A stretch of 64,000 nt of DNA, taken from assembly GCA_020746835.1 (NCBI GenBank), contig JAGPNK010000020.1:124001-188000 (forward strand), in the 5' to 3' direction. Source of the DNA: Stachybotrys elegans (lineage: Eukaryota; Ascomycota; Sordariomycetes; Hypocreales; Stachybotryaceae). Below, one piece after another: positions 10,057 to 19,461 of this stretch. Below the pieces are notes generated by a model. It searched no databases and was not told the DNA's origin. It saw nothing but the letters and a program-made list of their open reading frames with translations. Position 1 is the first letter of the stretch, and every line of letters starts with the position of its first letter. A program made the translations under genes and the position numbers.

Positions 10057-10646
10057 TGGGCTGGCGGGATCTGGGGTAATGGACGAAGTGCTACAGGTCG
10101 TAGATCAATGGTTCAGATTGAGACAGTGGGCGGACATTGTGTCTGTCAGTGCTGATTTGCTGCGGAACACCATAGCAGGTGAATGAGGAAATATTCGATG
10201 AAATATAGAACGTTTTTATTCACGCTTGAGTGACTGTGTTTGACGATATCGTGTGCGGCTACGAGGCTGGATGATGCTGTGGAGGTGTTGGATGTTTGGA
10301 CGTGGCTGGTGGATCATGGATCATGGAAGCGAAGGGAGACGTGGTCCCGTCAGCCACCCACTCCAATTGCTATTCCAACTACCGTATCCACCACCACCAC
10401 CATTAATTACTGGCATCCAATGCTTCGCTCAAACGACTCCAGACACCTGCCAACACCCACCGCACCACTAGCCATAAGCCATTCGCGACACGCCCCAAGC
10501 ATAATTGCTTCTTCACGGCGGCATACGATCGGCCCTCCGCATCTGGCCAAGGCTCGAGGAACTGCGCGTGCGTGCGTGTTGGCTGAAAGCTCCTAGCAAG
10601 CTCTAGCTCTCCCTCCTGGAATCCAGCCCAGCTGCAACCGGCCATC
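10057..10646. other. Intergenic region before CHS5
   Basis: 3' flank of the nuclease-like gene and CHS5 promoter. Frames on both strands here are shadows. Nothing further is seen. Confidence 0.55.
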
Positions 10647-11898
10647 ATGCTGGTCTCGCTCACCGTCGGCAAGGTCGACGCCGGCGTGACCGTCCTCCTC
10701 ACGCCCGACAAGCGCCTGGTATGTCCTGGGCCGCCCCATCCCTTCCTCGACCTCACGCTGCGCATGTCCTCGGCGCGTCTGTGGCCTTGCACCTGCTAAC
10801 CAGGAGGCTTGGTAGATTGAGTTCCCCTCCATTCTCCTACCACCCAACATCTCCTCCGGCAGCATCGTCGACATCGACGTCTCCCAGAACCTCACCAAGG
10901 AGAGCGCCGCCGAGTCCAAGTTCCGCTCGTTGCAGGAGCGCATCTACAACGCATTCGGCGCCTCGGAACCCGCCGTCCCCATCCTCCGCTGCCGCAATGC
11001 CACCCAGACCTCCATCGTCCTCGAATGGGATCCCATCGACCTGGCCACGGCCGACCTGCTGTCCCTGAGCTTGCACCGCAACGGCCAGAAGGCCGGCAAC
11101 ATCCCGCGCCCCTTGCAGATGCACAGCACCAAGATCAGCGGCCTCGCCGTCGACACCGAGTACACCTTCCACCTCGTCCTCCGCACTACGGCCGGCACCT
11201 TTTCCAGCGACAAGGTCACTGTCAGGACGCACAAGATGACGGATCTGAGCGGCATCACCATCACCACCGGCATCCTGACTGCCCCCGTCAAGGAGAGGCT
11301 GGTGCAGGCGGTTGAGCGGATCGGCGCCAAGATTGTGGATGGCGTGCGCATCGACACGACGCATTTCGTGACCATGGAGGGCCGTGGCCAGGCATGGGAG
11401 AAGGCAGTTGAGACGAATATTCCTGTCGTGCGACCCGAATGGGTTGAGGCCTGCGAGAGCAGTGGCAGGATCCTTGGCGTCACCAAATTCTACCTCGACG
11501 CCATGCGACCCGGTCCCCCGATCGATGAGCAGTCTCCTCCTCCTCCAGCCCCCAAGGACACTCCACAGGCAGCAGCAGCACCAAACGGACAGCAGACCAA
11601 GGAGAGCAGCGGAGAAAGCTTGGACAAGAAGCCAGCCGAGGAGCCCCAACAAGCAGATAACGACGCCGAGAGCGACGACGACAGCGAAGACGATGCGCCG
11701 GAGCCAAAGGGCAGGTCCGGCCCATCAGACGAGCAGAAGGTGAGGCTTGAGGATAAGGAGGGGAGCAACCTGGCCCTGAGGCCGGCGGAGCAGACCAAGA
11801 AGGAGTCAGAAGGCGAGGACGATGACGAGGAGGGAGACGCCAGGGCCAAGCCGGCCGCAACCCCCGACGGTGCTTCATTCCAGGAGGTTGAGCTATAG
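10647..11898 (+). CDS. Chs5, exomer scaffold (FN3 and BRCT domains)
   Basis: Chs5 is the core of exomer, the Golgi coat that sends chitin synthase and a few other cargoes to the cell surface. Exon 1 is 10647-10718 (MLVSLTVGKVDAGVTVLLTP, then DKRL), the intron is 10719-10815 and exon 2 is 10816-11898; 384 residues. The N-terminal dimerisation segment is followed by FN3 (PILRCRNATQTSIVLEWDPI through YTFHLVLRTTAGTFSSDKV) and a BRCT domain (GITITTGILTAPVKERLVQA, WEKAVETNIPVVRPEWVEAC), the pair that binds Arf1 in yeast. The tail is long, acidic and low in complexity (DDDSEDDAPEPKGR) and shorter than in yeast. The acceptor at 10815 is the TAG that restores KRLIEFPSILLPPNIS; the earlier CAG at 10801-10803 would lead into a stop. 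Confidence 0.93.
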
Positions 11899-12185
11899 TG
11901 GGCAGGGGCACGTGTTGCCACGGCCGGAATTAATGTGTTCAACTAGGGAGTTATCATCATGCTTGGAAGGGTGCGAGCGCGGGAACGGAGGCCTGGGCCT
12001 GGTGGCTATCTATGAGATATATCTGAAATACGTGAACATGACGTTCCACCTATCCCCCTGGGGGACCCAATGCAGATCGTCTGAACCCATCTTTACTACT
12101 CCTTTTTTTGTTCTTCCTCCTGCTTCCACTTCCGTCTTGCCAGCTCATGGAAATTCCAGGCCAAACCTCACCCAACCAAACAAAC

Positions 12186-13040
12186 TCAGGGCGGCACCTC
12201 CTTGCCCTCCCAGTCCCAGCACCTACCCCTCTGATCCGTCTGCAGACCCGACACCACCTCGAGCAGGCGGTGCGCCGCGAAGTCGGGCGAGAAGAGCTTC
12301 TCCGGGGCCACGCCCTTCCAGAAGTCGCGGCTCAGGTCCGTCTTGACGGTGCCCGGGTGGTACGCCACGGCGAGGGCCTTGTCGGCGGAGCGCGCGCGCA
12401 GGAAGATGTCGAAGCTGCGCGTGAGGCTCGACATGGCCGTCTTGCTCGCGCGGTACGAGTACCACCCCCCCGTGCGGTTGTCGCCGATGGAGCCCACGCG
12501 CGCCGACATGTTGAGCCACGTGGCGTGCGCGGGGAGCCGGACTCGCTCGCCGCCACCCTCCTCCTCCTCCTCCTCCTCCTCCTTCTGGGGCTCGGGTATG
12601 GGCCGCAGCTCCGTGTTGCGCGTGGGGAGGAGCTCGGAGAAGTGCTTGATGAGCAGCAGCGGGCCGATGGCGTTGACGCGAAACGTCTCGAGGCAGTTGC
12701 CGGCGTCGATGTGCGCGGGCTTCTTCTCCGGGTGCAGCACGCCGGGCATGGCGCAGGCGAGGTGCAGGTGGTGCGAGGTCCGGGGGAACAGCTCGGCGGC
12801 GCGGGCGGCGGCGGCGGCGATGGAGGCCTCGTCCGTCACGTCGCACTGCACCATGGACAGTCGCGGCGCCACGTCCTCGGGCTGCGGGATGCCGCGCAGC
12901 AGGGCCTCCTTGGCGCCCAAGGGGTCGGTGCTCCGCGTGGCTGCGAGGACGGGCAGCGTCGTCGTCTGCAGGAGGCGGCGTGTCAGGGCGTGGCCGATGC
13001 CCCGGCTTGTCGGGCACACGAAGATCCAGGGAGCCGACAT
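12186..13040 (-). CDS. Short-chain dehydrogenase/reductase (SDR)
   Basis: NAD(P)-dependent oxidoreductase of the classical SDR fold, 284 residues, single exon. The nucleotide-binding motif near the start is VCPTSRGIG, a variant of the usual VTGASRGIG in which T-G is replaced by C-P. It is followed by CDVTDEASIAA (adenine contact), the region of the NAG motif (ACAMPGVLHP), FRVNAIGPLLLIKHF, a serine in LNMSARVGSI and the catalytic Y-x-x-x-K in YSYRASKTAMSSL. The substrate is unknown; the general pattern resembles CsgA-like SDRs. A run of eight glutamates (DNA 12558-12582, a CTC repeat) lies between the central strands, probably in a loop. The gene converges on CHS5 with 287 bp between the stops. 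Confidence 0.9.
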   Translation of the reverse strand: MSAPWIFVCPTSRGIGHALTRRLLQTTTLPVLAATRSTDPLGAKEALLRGIPQPEDVAPRLSMVQCDVTDEASIAAAAARAAELFPRTSHHLHLACAMPGVLHPEKKPAHIDAGNCLETFRVNAIGPLLLIKHFSELLPTRNTELRPIPEPQKEEEEEEEEGGGERVRLPAHATWLNMSARVGSIGDNRTGGWYSYRASKTAMSSLTRSFDIFLRARSADKALAVAYHPGTVKTDLSRDFWKGVAPEKLFSPDFAAHRLLEVVSGLQTDQRGRCWDWEGKEVPP

Positions 13041-13863
13041 GTTGTTGTCTGCAGGCCGGCTGGTGCGTGTGTTTGTATATGCCGAGAGAAGGGAGGGATG
13101 TCAAGGAACGGGATAGGACCCTGAGACCTTGCGGCTGGCGGGATCAATTAAGCTTTGCGGCTGAGAAGCCTCGTAAGATGTTTGTAGATGGTGTCGTTGG
13201 AGACTGAAAGGACGGTGATGCAACGTGATAGTAGTTGTGCGCGTACGAGGAGCACCCTCTGGTGTCTCAATTGATGAAGTAGATGTGTCTTTGCACGGCC
13301 TCTTCACATCTACGCGTCTACGATATGACAATTGCCCTTTGCTACGTCCTCATACCGTGAAGAGACATGAACTAGGCCAAGCAGAAGTTATCGACGTCAT
13401 ATACCAACAGCTAGCGCCCGGCAGCATCGCCGGATCTGAGATTTCAGCCCTACCGCACCCTCACTCACAATCAGCCAGCATCTGGGCATCCTTGTCGGTG
13501 TGTTTACTAATATTTTGGTTTGTTCTTAAAGAGTGCGATGTATATGATAAATTGCTAAGAAAATTGCCTGTCTGTTGGGATATTGTTTGGCTGTACCCTG
13601 AGCAGTGGTACGCATATATAGATCCGGGCCCCTTTGCCCACCGTCGCGCCATACAAAATAGATGGAAGAAAAGAAACAGTCAAAGAACGAATGGCCAAGG
13701 CTATGTTAGCATGAGATAGTGATACAAGATGGCAAAAGAGAGAGACAGAGAGAGAGAGACAGATAAGTCAAGATAAGACAGTGATGTCGCAGATTCTTCC
13801 TCCCTATACCAAACACGCCACGCTCCCCTTCACAAAAGTACGACCCCCCTCTCCACCGCTCAT
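13041..13863. other. Intergenic region between the SDR gene and the 778-residue orphan
   Basis: SDR promoter plus 3' flank of the orphan. It contains a GA-rich simple repeat at 13738-13763. A 164-codon frame at 13225-13719 has no recognisable content. No gene is supported. Confidence 0.5.
13738..13763. repeat. GA-rich microsatellite
   Basis: Interrupted (GA)n run in the 3' flank of the downstream minus-strand gene. Confidence 0.8.
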
Positions 13864-16200
13864 TCAGTTGGCAATCATTTCGGAATCTGCCCTCATTCTT
13901 TGTGTCTGCGATGCCACACGCAGTAGGATCGGCGCCAGAGCGCGCAAGTACTCCATGTCCTGACTGTTGGTAGCGCTGACGCTGCTCCGCTCGCTTCGTT
14001 CATCTCGAGCAGCCAAGCTGTCGCGTCCCATCGAGGATGAACTCTCCAGCGTGTCGGTGCTGGCCTTCTTCCTCACGAGAAGATCATTCAAGCCGCTGCG
14101 CAACCGATCCGAACCGACAGCCGAGGCCCGCCGCTGGCCGAGGGCGCCTGCGAGGCTATCGTCCGGCTTCCACTTCTCCTGGTTGTTCGCCGTGATGGTG
14201 TTCATCGTGTTGTTGATGCTCTCGAGTATGGGCACCAGAGTCCGCAGCCAGATGTCGCCGTTGCGCTCCAGCCTCCGGACGGTATGCTCCATCTCGAGAA
14301 AACGCTCGTCACGATATGCTTCGAGGAGCCGCAGTAGCTCGAGGTCCATCTTCGTTGATGCCTTGGTGTGCTCATACGGCAAGGCATCGGCGCCTCTCTT
14401 GGTGGCCTCGCGAGCCTTGCGGCTATGGTCGCGAGTGGCATTCCATTCGCGGCGACGCGCTAGTGACGTGCGGTCAATGGTGTGGCGACGCTGTGGCGAA
14501 GGGTCTGCTGTCTTGTTGGGTTTGTGATCGGAACCATGGTCTGATTGAATGGTTTCCTTGGAGGCCGTCTTCGCTACGGATTTGAGAATTCGTGGCTGCT
14601 GGTCAACTACTTCGGGGGCAGGTGAACAAGGCTCTTCGTTGATGACGACCATAATGGGACACATCTTGAGCTGTGGCTGCCCGGCCCCTGCCGGAACTTC
14701 CGTTGTTTGAGACTCGGTAGCCATGCGCTTTTCGCTCACACTTACGGGAGTGTGCGCTCTTGTGATGATGGGCGACTCTGCTGCATCCAGATACCTCATA
14801 ATGGCTGGCTCCTCGTTGGGAGGAACACCCCGCGGGTGCAAATTCCTCATATTTCGCATGGCATCCATGTCACGCTTCTTGCGCTCATTGACAACCTCTC
14901 GACGGCTGCGAGCTGAAGGCTGACGATAGACCGCATAGTCATCTTCATCACGAAGGAGTAGGGGCGTGTCGTCATATTCGTCTACATCCACCTCGTCCAT
15001 CTGGCTCGCCCGCCGTGAGCTTGAACTCCATCCATTCGAGGTCGTAGGGCGAGAGGACATTCGCTGGACGCTTATGGGCCTGTCGCTTCTGTCTGATGGT
15101 GTCTCCGCCCGCCGCTTCTCTGGGTTCGCAAAAGAGTCGTCTTGGCTGCCGCCACCGTGCTGTGCTAGGATGCCATCGATAGACCTGGCTTGCTGTAGGT
15201 TTGGGCCAAGCTGTTTGCTCGAGGCCCTCGCTGGGTAGATGGAGTAGCCGGCGAGGGCAGCCGGAACAGACCGCTGGTATGTGCGGCGACTGTTGGTGCT
15301 GGACGAGTCTTGGCGGGAGAGCATTGAGTCGGAGCGACTGGAATAGAGCTGGGCTCGATGGTCACCTTTTGTAGTCTCGAAGCTGGTCCTGAGGTCGCTG
15401 GTGGAATGACGAGAGACGTCGGTGGAAGGAGCCGGGCTCCGTCGTACATGGGAAAATGGTAGGGGAGGAAGCGGCCCAGATGGCGCGGGAGAAGCGGGGG
15501 GCTCGAACTCTTCCGTAACTGCGCGGAGCACCGTGACCACGCCCTTGTCGTTGACGAAGGTGCGAACGGGCTCGCGGCGGTCGGGGCTACCGTTTCTGTC
15601 GTAAGGAGCGATGACGGGGTACTGGGAGCGAGGCACGGAGCCCATGGGGAATGCCTCGAGTGGGATGGAAATAGCAATATGGCGATGGCCACCTATCGTC
15701 GTACCAGACACAGCCGTATCGGGCAGGCGAATCTGCGGCGTGTTGGCGCCGGTGCTTCCTCCCGAGGCATAGGAGGTCCTCTTGCCGATCTTCCTGATCC
15801 TGGCCCACCGGGCACGACGTCGTTCGCTGTCGTGGATAGAGGGTGTCGACATGAAGTTCTCAGGCGGAGGGGCGTGGTTCCTGAAGAAGTCGACCAGGGC
15901 AGCAATATCATCGTGCCGGGGACGGCCAAAGACATCGTCACGGGGCAGGACATCGAGGAAGGCAGGGTTGTACCGCGGGCTTCTGTGCCCTGGTGCGCCA
16001 AAGCTGGTGCCGTGAGCTCTATCCAGGAGATTGGAGGCCGACTTGGGCCGCTGCAGAGGAGAGGCAGCGAGAGAGTTGAGAGAGTCCATGGGGGGCCAGG
16101 GTCCACGGACGGCGGCAGCGTCTCTCGAGGGGGACGAACAAGGCCTGTGGGCGAGGGCTGTAGGGCGGCCTGCAGGCTGCCGAGGACCAGTAACAGCCAT
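13864..16200 (-). CDS. Large hypothetical protein, mostly disordered (778 aa)
   Basis: I do not recognise a named family. The open frame extends further upstream, but the first ATG is at 16200 (MAVTGPRQPAGRPTALAHRP). Single exon, 778 codons. Much of the protein is low complexity (S, R, P). Islands that look structured or conserved are RWARIRKIGKRTSYASGG, HRHIAISIPLEAFPMGSVPR followed by SQYPVIAPYDRNG, and VRTFVNDKGVVTVLRAVTEE. A helical, probably coiled-coil stretch near the C-terminus reads KMDLELLRLLEAYRDERFLE, MEHTVRRLERNGDIWLRTLV. No membrane segment or enzyme motif is visible. The coherent codon pattern over 2.3 kb and the interspersed non-repetitive islands make it a real gene; a regulatory or scaffold role is only a guess. 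Confidence 0.8.
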   Translation of the reverse strand: MAVTGPRQPAGRPTALAHRPCSSPSRDAAAVRGPWPPMDSLNSLAASPLQRPKSASNLLDRAHGTSFGAPGHRSPRYNPAFLDVLPRDDVFGRPRHDDIAALVDFFRNHAPPPENFMSTPSIHDSERRRARWARIRKIGKRTSYASGGSTGANTPQIRLPDTAVSGTTIGGHRHIAISIPLEAFPMGSVPRSQYPVIAPYDRNGSPDRREPVRTFVNDKGVVTVLRAVTEEFEPPASPAPSGPLPPLPFSHVRRSPAPSTDVSRHSTSDLRTSFETTKGDHRAQLYSSRSDSMLSRQDSSSTNSRRTYQRSVPAALAGYSIYPARASSKQLGPNLQQARSIDGILAQHGGGSQDDSFANPEKRRAETPSDRSDRPISVQRMSSRPTTSNGWSSSSRRASQMDEVDVDEYDDTPLLLRDEDDYAVYRQPSARSRREVVNERKKRDMDAMRNMRNLHPRGVPPNEEPAIMRYLDAAESPIITRAHTPVSVSEKRMATESQTTEVPAGAGQPQLKMCPIMVVINEEPCSPAPEVVDQQPRILKSVAKTASKETIQSDHGSDHKPNKTADPSPQRRHTIDRTSLARRREWNATRDHSRKAREATKRGADALPYEHTKASTKMDLELLRLLEAYRDERFLEMEHTVRRLERNGDIWLRTLVPILESINNTMNTITANNQEKWKPDDSLAGALGQRRASAVGSDRLRSGLNDLLVRKKASTDTLESSSSMGRDSLAARDERSERSSVSATNSQDMEYLRALAPILLRVASQTQRMRADSEMIAN

Positions 16201-16840
16201 GGCTACTGGCGGGATGCCGTGACGGTGAACTACCAACGAATTGAAGCCTTAGGCGAAGGTGGTAAGGGTGTATGTTGTACCCATTAACAGTAATACTACC
16301 AAGCATGCAGGTTAGTGGCGGGAAGATGCAGCGAGCCGGAGAGCAGAAGATATAAAGGGAAGAAGCAAGAGGGGTTGGAGGTTGGAGAGGGGAAGATGGG
16401 GGGTTTAGGAGCTTACCAGAGGCGCTGGATGAGTCTGTTAGGGCTAATGGCAAGAGTCAAGAACCATGTCGGTGACGGAAACCTTGGGGACAGGCGATAT
16501 GGAGGCGAATCGAGTGTTACGTTGTGAGGTCTCACTTGGGGGCTGTAAGCTAGAGAAGCGCGTCTCAGGAGCGCCGGCGGAGCGCAGCCAGTGGGTTCTC
16601 TGCAGTGTATAAGAGCGGTAGGTGAGAGTTCGTAGCACACACAGTCTTGTGTACGGGTCGGAAGAGCAGAATGGTCGCTCTGAACAGTTGTGAATTATAT
16701 GTGGCGGCTGTGGCAGGATGAGGAAGAAGAAGGAAAAGAAGAAGGGCAACGATGAGATTGGCGAGAGTGGTTGAAAAGAGAAAACATCAAGATTAAAGTC
16801 TATGAACTAGCCAGCATCCAGGACAAGGAAGGCCGTTAAC

Positions 16841-16897
16841 AAGAAAAGAAAAGAAAAGACAAGACAAGGGACAAGGGACAAGGGATAAGGGACAAGG
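16841..16897. repeat. Tandem AAAAG pentamers followed by ACAAGGG heptamers
   Basis: A pentamer run (about 16841-16865) passes into four or five copies of a 7-bp unit, all purine-rich on the plus strand. Confidence 0.75.
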
Positions 16898-17032
16898 AGA
16901 GGAGGGGCTAGTTCAAAAGAAGTAGAAGAGCAAGGGGAGAGAGTGATCAACAGCACTTGCGAGCTCCATCCCTGGCAGTTGAACGTGACGAGTGCTGGGG
17001 CTGGGACGGGCAATTTGCGTCGTGGTGGTGTA

Positions 17033-17060
17033 GTTGGATGGTTGGATGGTTGGATGGTGG
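17033..17060. repeat. 8-bp tandem repeat (GGTTGGAT)
   Basis: About three copies of an 8-bp unit, continuing as degenerate GGATGG. Confidence 0.75.
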
Positions 17061-18360
17061 ATGGACGGGCTGGGATTGGGACCAAGTGAGCCCGGGGGCT
17101 AAGATGAGCATCCCTGGCGCCACTAAAATGGATGCGGGGGCCTTTGGAGGGCCCTCGCTGCCAAGCCCTGCCACTGCCGTCTAGGTACCCGCCTGGACAG
17201 TTCCGCCCACTAACAGGCGCGCTGTAGCAACACTAGCCCCCCTTACTATGGGCATCCAACACCCACCAGATGAGAGACAGGCAGGCAGGCAGAACAACAT
17301 GACTGACAGCCAGCCTCGTGCGTTGGTGCAGCTGTCGGTGGCTGGCTGACCATTCTTTTCTTTTTCTGTCCTCCTCCTCCTCCCATGGTCACGTCCGTGC
17401 CGTCCCGCGCCATGCCTCGATTCCTCCCTCGTATCTACTTTGCCTCCCATCCATGGATACATAGTGGTAATGTACTTAAGTACGTACCTACTGTATCATT
17501 GATAGGCAGTAAATACAGAGCCTAGCCCCCCATGTTCGTTCATCTTGATTAGCAAGATTTGATTTGAGGAACCACCCAGAAGAGGAGCAGAGTTTACTAG
17601 GCGCATCTCCAAGGGTCCTTCACACCACGCCACGCCACTCCCTGGTCAGAGAAGCCTCCGGAATCCTGACCGACGCACCAGCCAGTCGTTTCTTAGCACA
17701 GCAGCAATTTAAGAAGGGGGGAATAACCGTCTCTGGCGGCTACCGCCAGCCACCAAGCGCTCCCGGGAGCCTTAGAACGTACGTGCCCGTGTCCACGCCG
17801 TCGCTTCCCCTGGGTCGGGCTTGGTTCCATCACGAACACTCAACAGGGATCGGTGGTCTGTGGAGCCCGTCTATGGGCCTCATCCGAATAATGGGTAGGT
17901 ACCCAAGCAAGCAAAAAGCCTGTCCTGCCCTCCACCTTACAAGGCATCAACCAATCGTGCGCCAGGCTGCCACGAGAGCCGTGTGTGCGATGGAGTTGGT
18001 AGCGACGTCCCCAGAATCTAGTTGCTTCACGAGACTGAATTGTTCCTTTGGATGTCGAACTGACAGGTATTGTGGGTAATGAATGACCCTCATGTCTCTT
18101 ATCATCATCTGAGGACGTGATGCAGAGGACCAAGAAATGAAAGAAGCGTGTCTTCCTTCATCATGTCATCCAAATCGATTGGTACGTAGTGCTAAATAAT
18201 CACAAAAATCTGCCCTGTCCCATACATTTGAAGAGAAAAAAGAAAAGAAAAAGTCGGTCGCTATACAAAAGTGGTATCACATGGGATATGGGGAGGTTAA
18301 GGCCAGAGCCCTCTCCCTCTGCATCCTGAAGAAACAAACATAGCGTTTCAATTACTAGCC

Positions 18361-19461
18361 TCATCGCTTCTGGAAGTTCTTGATATGGGCCTCGTGCAGC
18401 TCCTGCACGGCGGGGATGATGAGGCTCTCAATCTCGGACTCGGGATCCTCCTTGGGCAACTCGTCGGCGCGCAGAGGGCGGCCCTCGGCCTCGCCCCAGC
18501 CACTCGTTCTCGGGACACGCAGCCAGTGGTCCTCCCGGCCCGGGCTGACAAAGACCACCTCCCACTTGCGGGTGGAGAGCAGGTTGCCAATGACAAGATG
18601 GTGCTGGTACCGATCGAGACTGTACCGGGCCTTGTGGACGAGGATGGAGGGGTCCGTCTCGAGCTTATAAGAGACAATCATGCTGTCCGAGGCCCAGCCA
18701 TCCACCAGCCTCTTGAGGAACTTGGGCACCGGGTCCAGGTCGATGACGAGGCGCTTGGCCTGGGTCGGGTCCCCAGCTCCCTCGGCCGCCGGCTTGCTGG
18801 TGCCGGGCGCGCTCTTGACCGCATCAGTGGACTGGATCTTGTGCTCGGCCATGCGGTCGTGGGGCACGAAGAAGTCCGACACGGCGGCAGCCAGGTACAG
18901 CAGGCCCGAAGGACCCAGGGGCCGCATGAGATTGGACATGGCGCGGAGCTCATGAAGGTAGTCATCAATGGTAACAAAGGGCAGGACGAGCAGCAGGTTG
19001 GCGTCCCTCACGGCGCGGTACTTGCGCAGGACGGCCAGCATCGACTTCTCCACGTCCGGGCGGACGCCGACGCCGGCGCCGGGCGTCTCGACCAGGAAGT
19101 CGAGGAAGCTGTCGGTGGCGGCGTGGGAGAAGTGGCGCGAGTAGGGCAGCAGGCTGAACTCGCGGTGGAGGAAGATGACGGCATAGCCGGCCTCGAGGAA
19201 GTACTCGGCGCTGGTGGCGCCGCGGGTGCCGGCGCTGAAGTTGTCGATGAAGCGGACCGTCTGCTTCTCGAGGGGCACCGTGGTGCCGCCCGAGGTGATG
19301 AGGACGACAGGGCGCTTGGCGGCGGCGTGGGTGTCGACAAAGGCCTTGGCCTGTGCTATATGAACGTCCAGGTTGCGCGGGGGCGGGTTGGTGGAGAAGT
19401 AGGCGTGCTCTTCTTCCTGGATCGAGGACGAGGCCGTGGCCGCCGCGGCTGTGGACGTCAT
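18361..19461 (-). CDS. CAB2: Phosphopantothenate-cysteine ligase (coenzyme A synthesis)
   Basis: Joins cysteine to 4'-phosphopantothenate, the second step of CoA synthesis from pantothenate; cytosolic and essential in yeast. Single exon, 366 residues, normal length for the eukaryotic monofunctional enzyme. The Rossmann-like core opens with VVLITSGGTTVPLEKQTVRF, then IDNFSAGTRGATSAEYFLEA, a near-exact family signature for nucleotide binding. Further blocks are YAVIFLHREFSLLPYSRHFS, LLYLAAAVSDFFVP with MAEHKIQS (phosphopantothenate site) and SMIVSYKLETDPSILVHKA. Unlike bacteria there is no fused decarboxylase domain. The ATG at 19461 gives a 30-residue low-complexity leader, usual in fungi. Confidence 0.96.
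   Translation of the reverse strand: MTSTAAAATASSSIQEEEHAYFSTNPPPRNLDVHIAQAKAFVDTHAAAKRPVVLITSGGTTVPLEKQTVRFIDNFSAGTRGATSAEYFLEAGYAVIFLHREFSLLPYSRHFSHAATDSFLDFLVETPGAGVGVRPDVEKSMLAVLRKYRAVRDANLLLVLPFVTIDDYLHELRAMSNLMRPLGPSGLLYLAAAVSDFFVPHDRMAEHKIQSTDAVKSAPGTSKPAAEGAGDPTQAKRLVIDLDPVPKFLKRLVDGWASDSMIVSYKLETDPSILVHKARYSLDRYQHHLVIGNLLSTRKWEVVFVSPGREDHWLRVPRTSGWGEAEGRPLRADELPKEDPESEIESLIIPAVQELHEAHIKNFQKR

Larger units (their letters stand above)
16201..18360. other. Long intergenic region between the 778-residue orphan and PPCS
   Basis: Upstream region of the orphan and 3' flank of PPCS. It holds simple repeats (16841-16897 and 17033-17060). A 171-codon plus-strand frame at 17564-18079 has no recognisable domain. 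No gene is supported. Confidence 0.5.

Noticed and set aside
12108..13124. Long plus-strand frames over the SDR gene
   Set aside because: GC-rich antisense shadows; the minus strand carries the full SDR motif set.
17564..18079. 171-codon plus-strand frame in the gap before PPCS
   Set aside because: No start context, domain or composition typical of the neighbouring genes; overlapped by equally long frames on the other strand.
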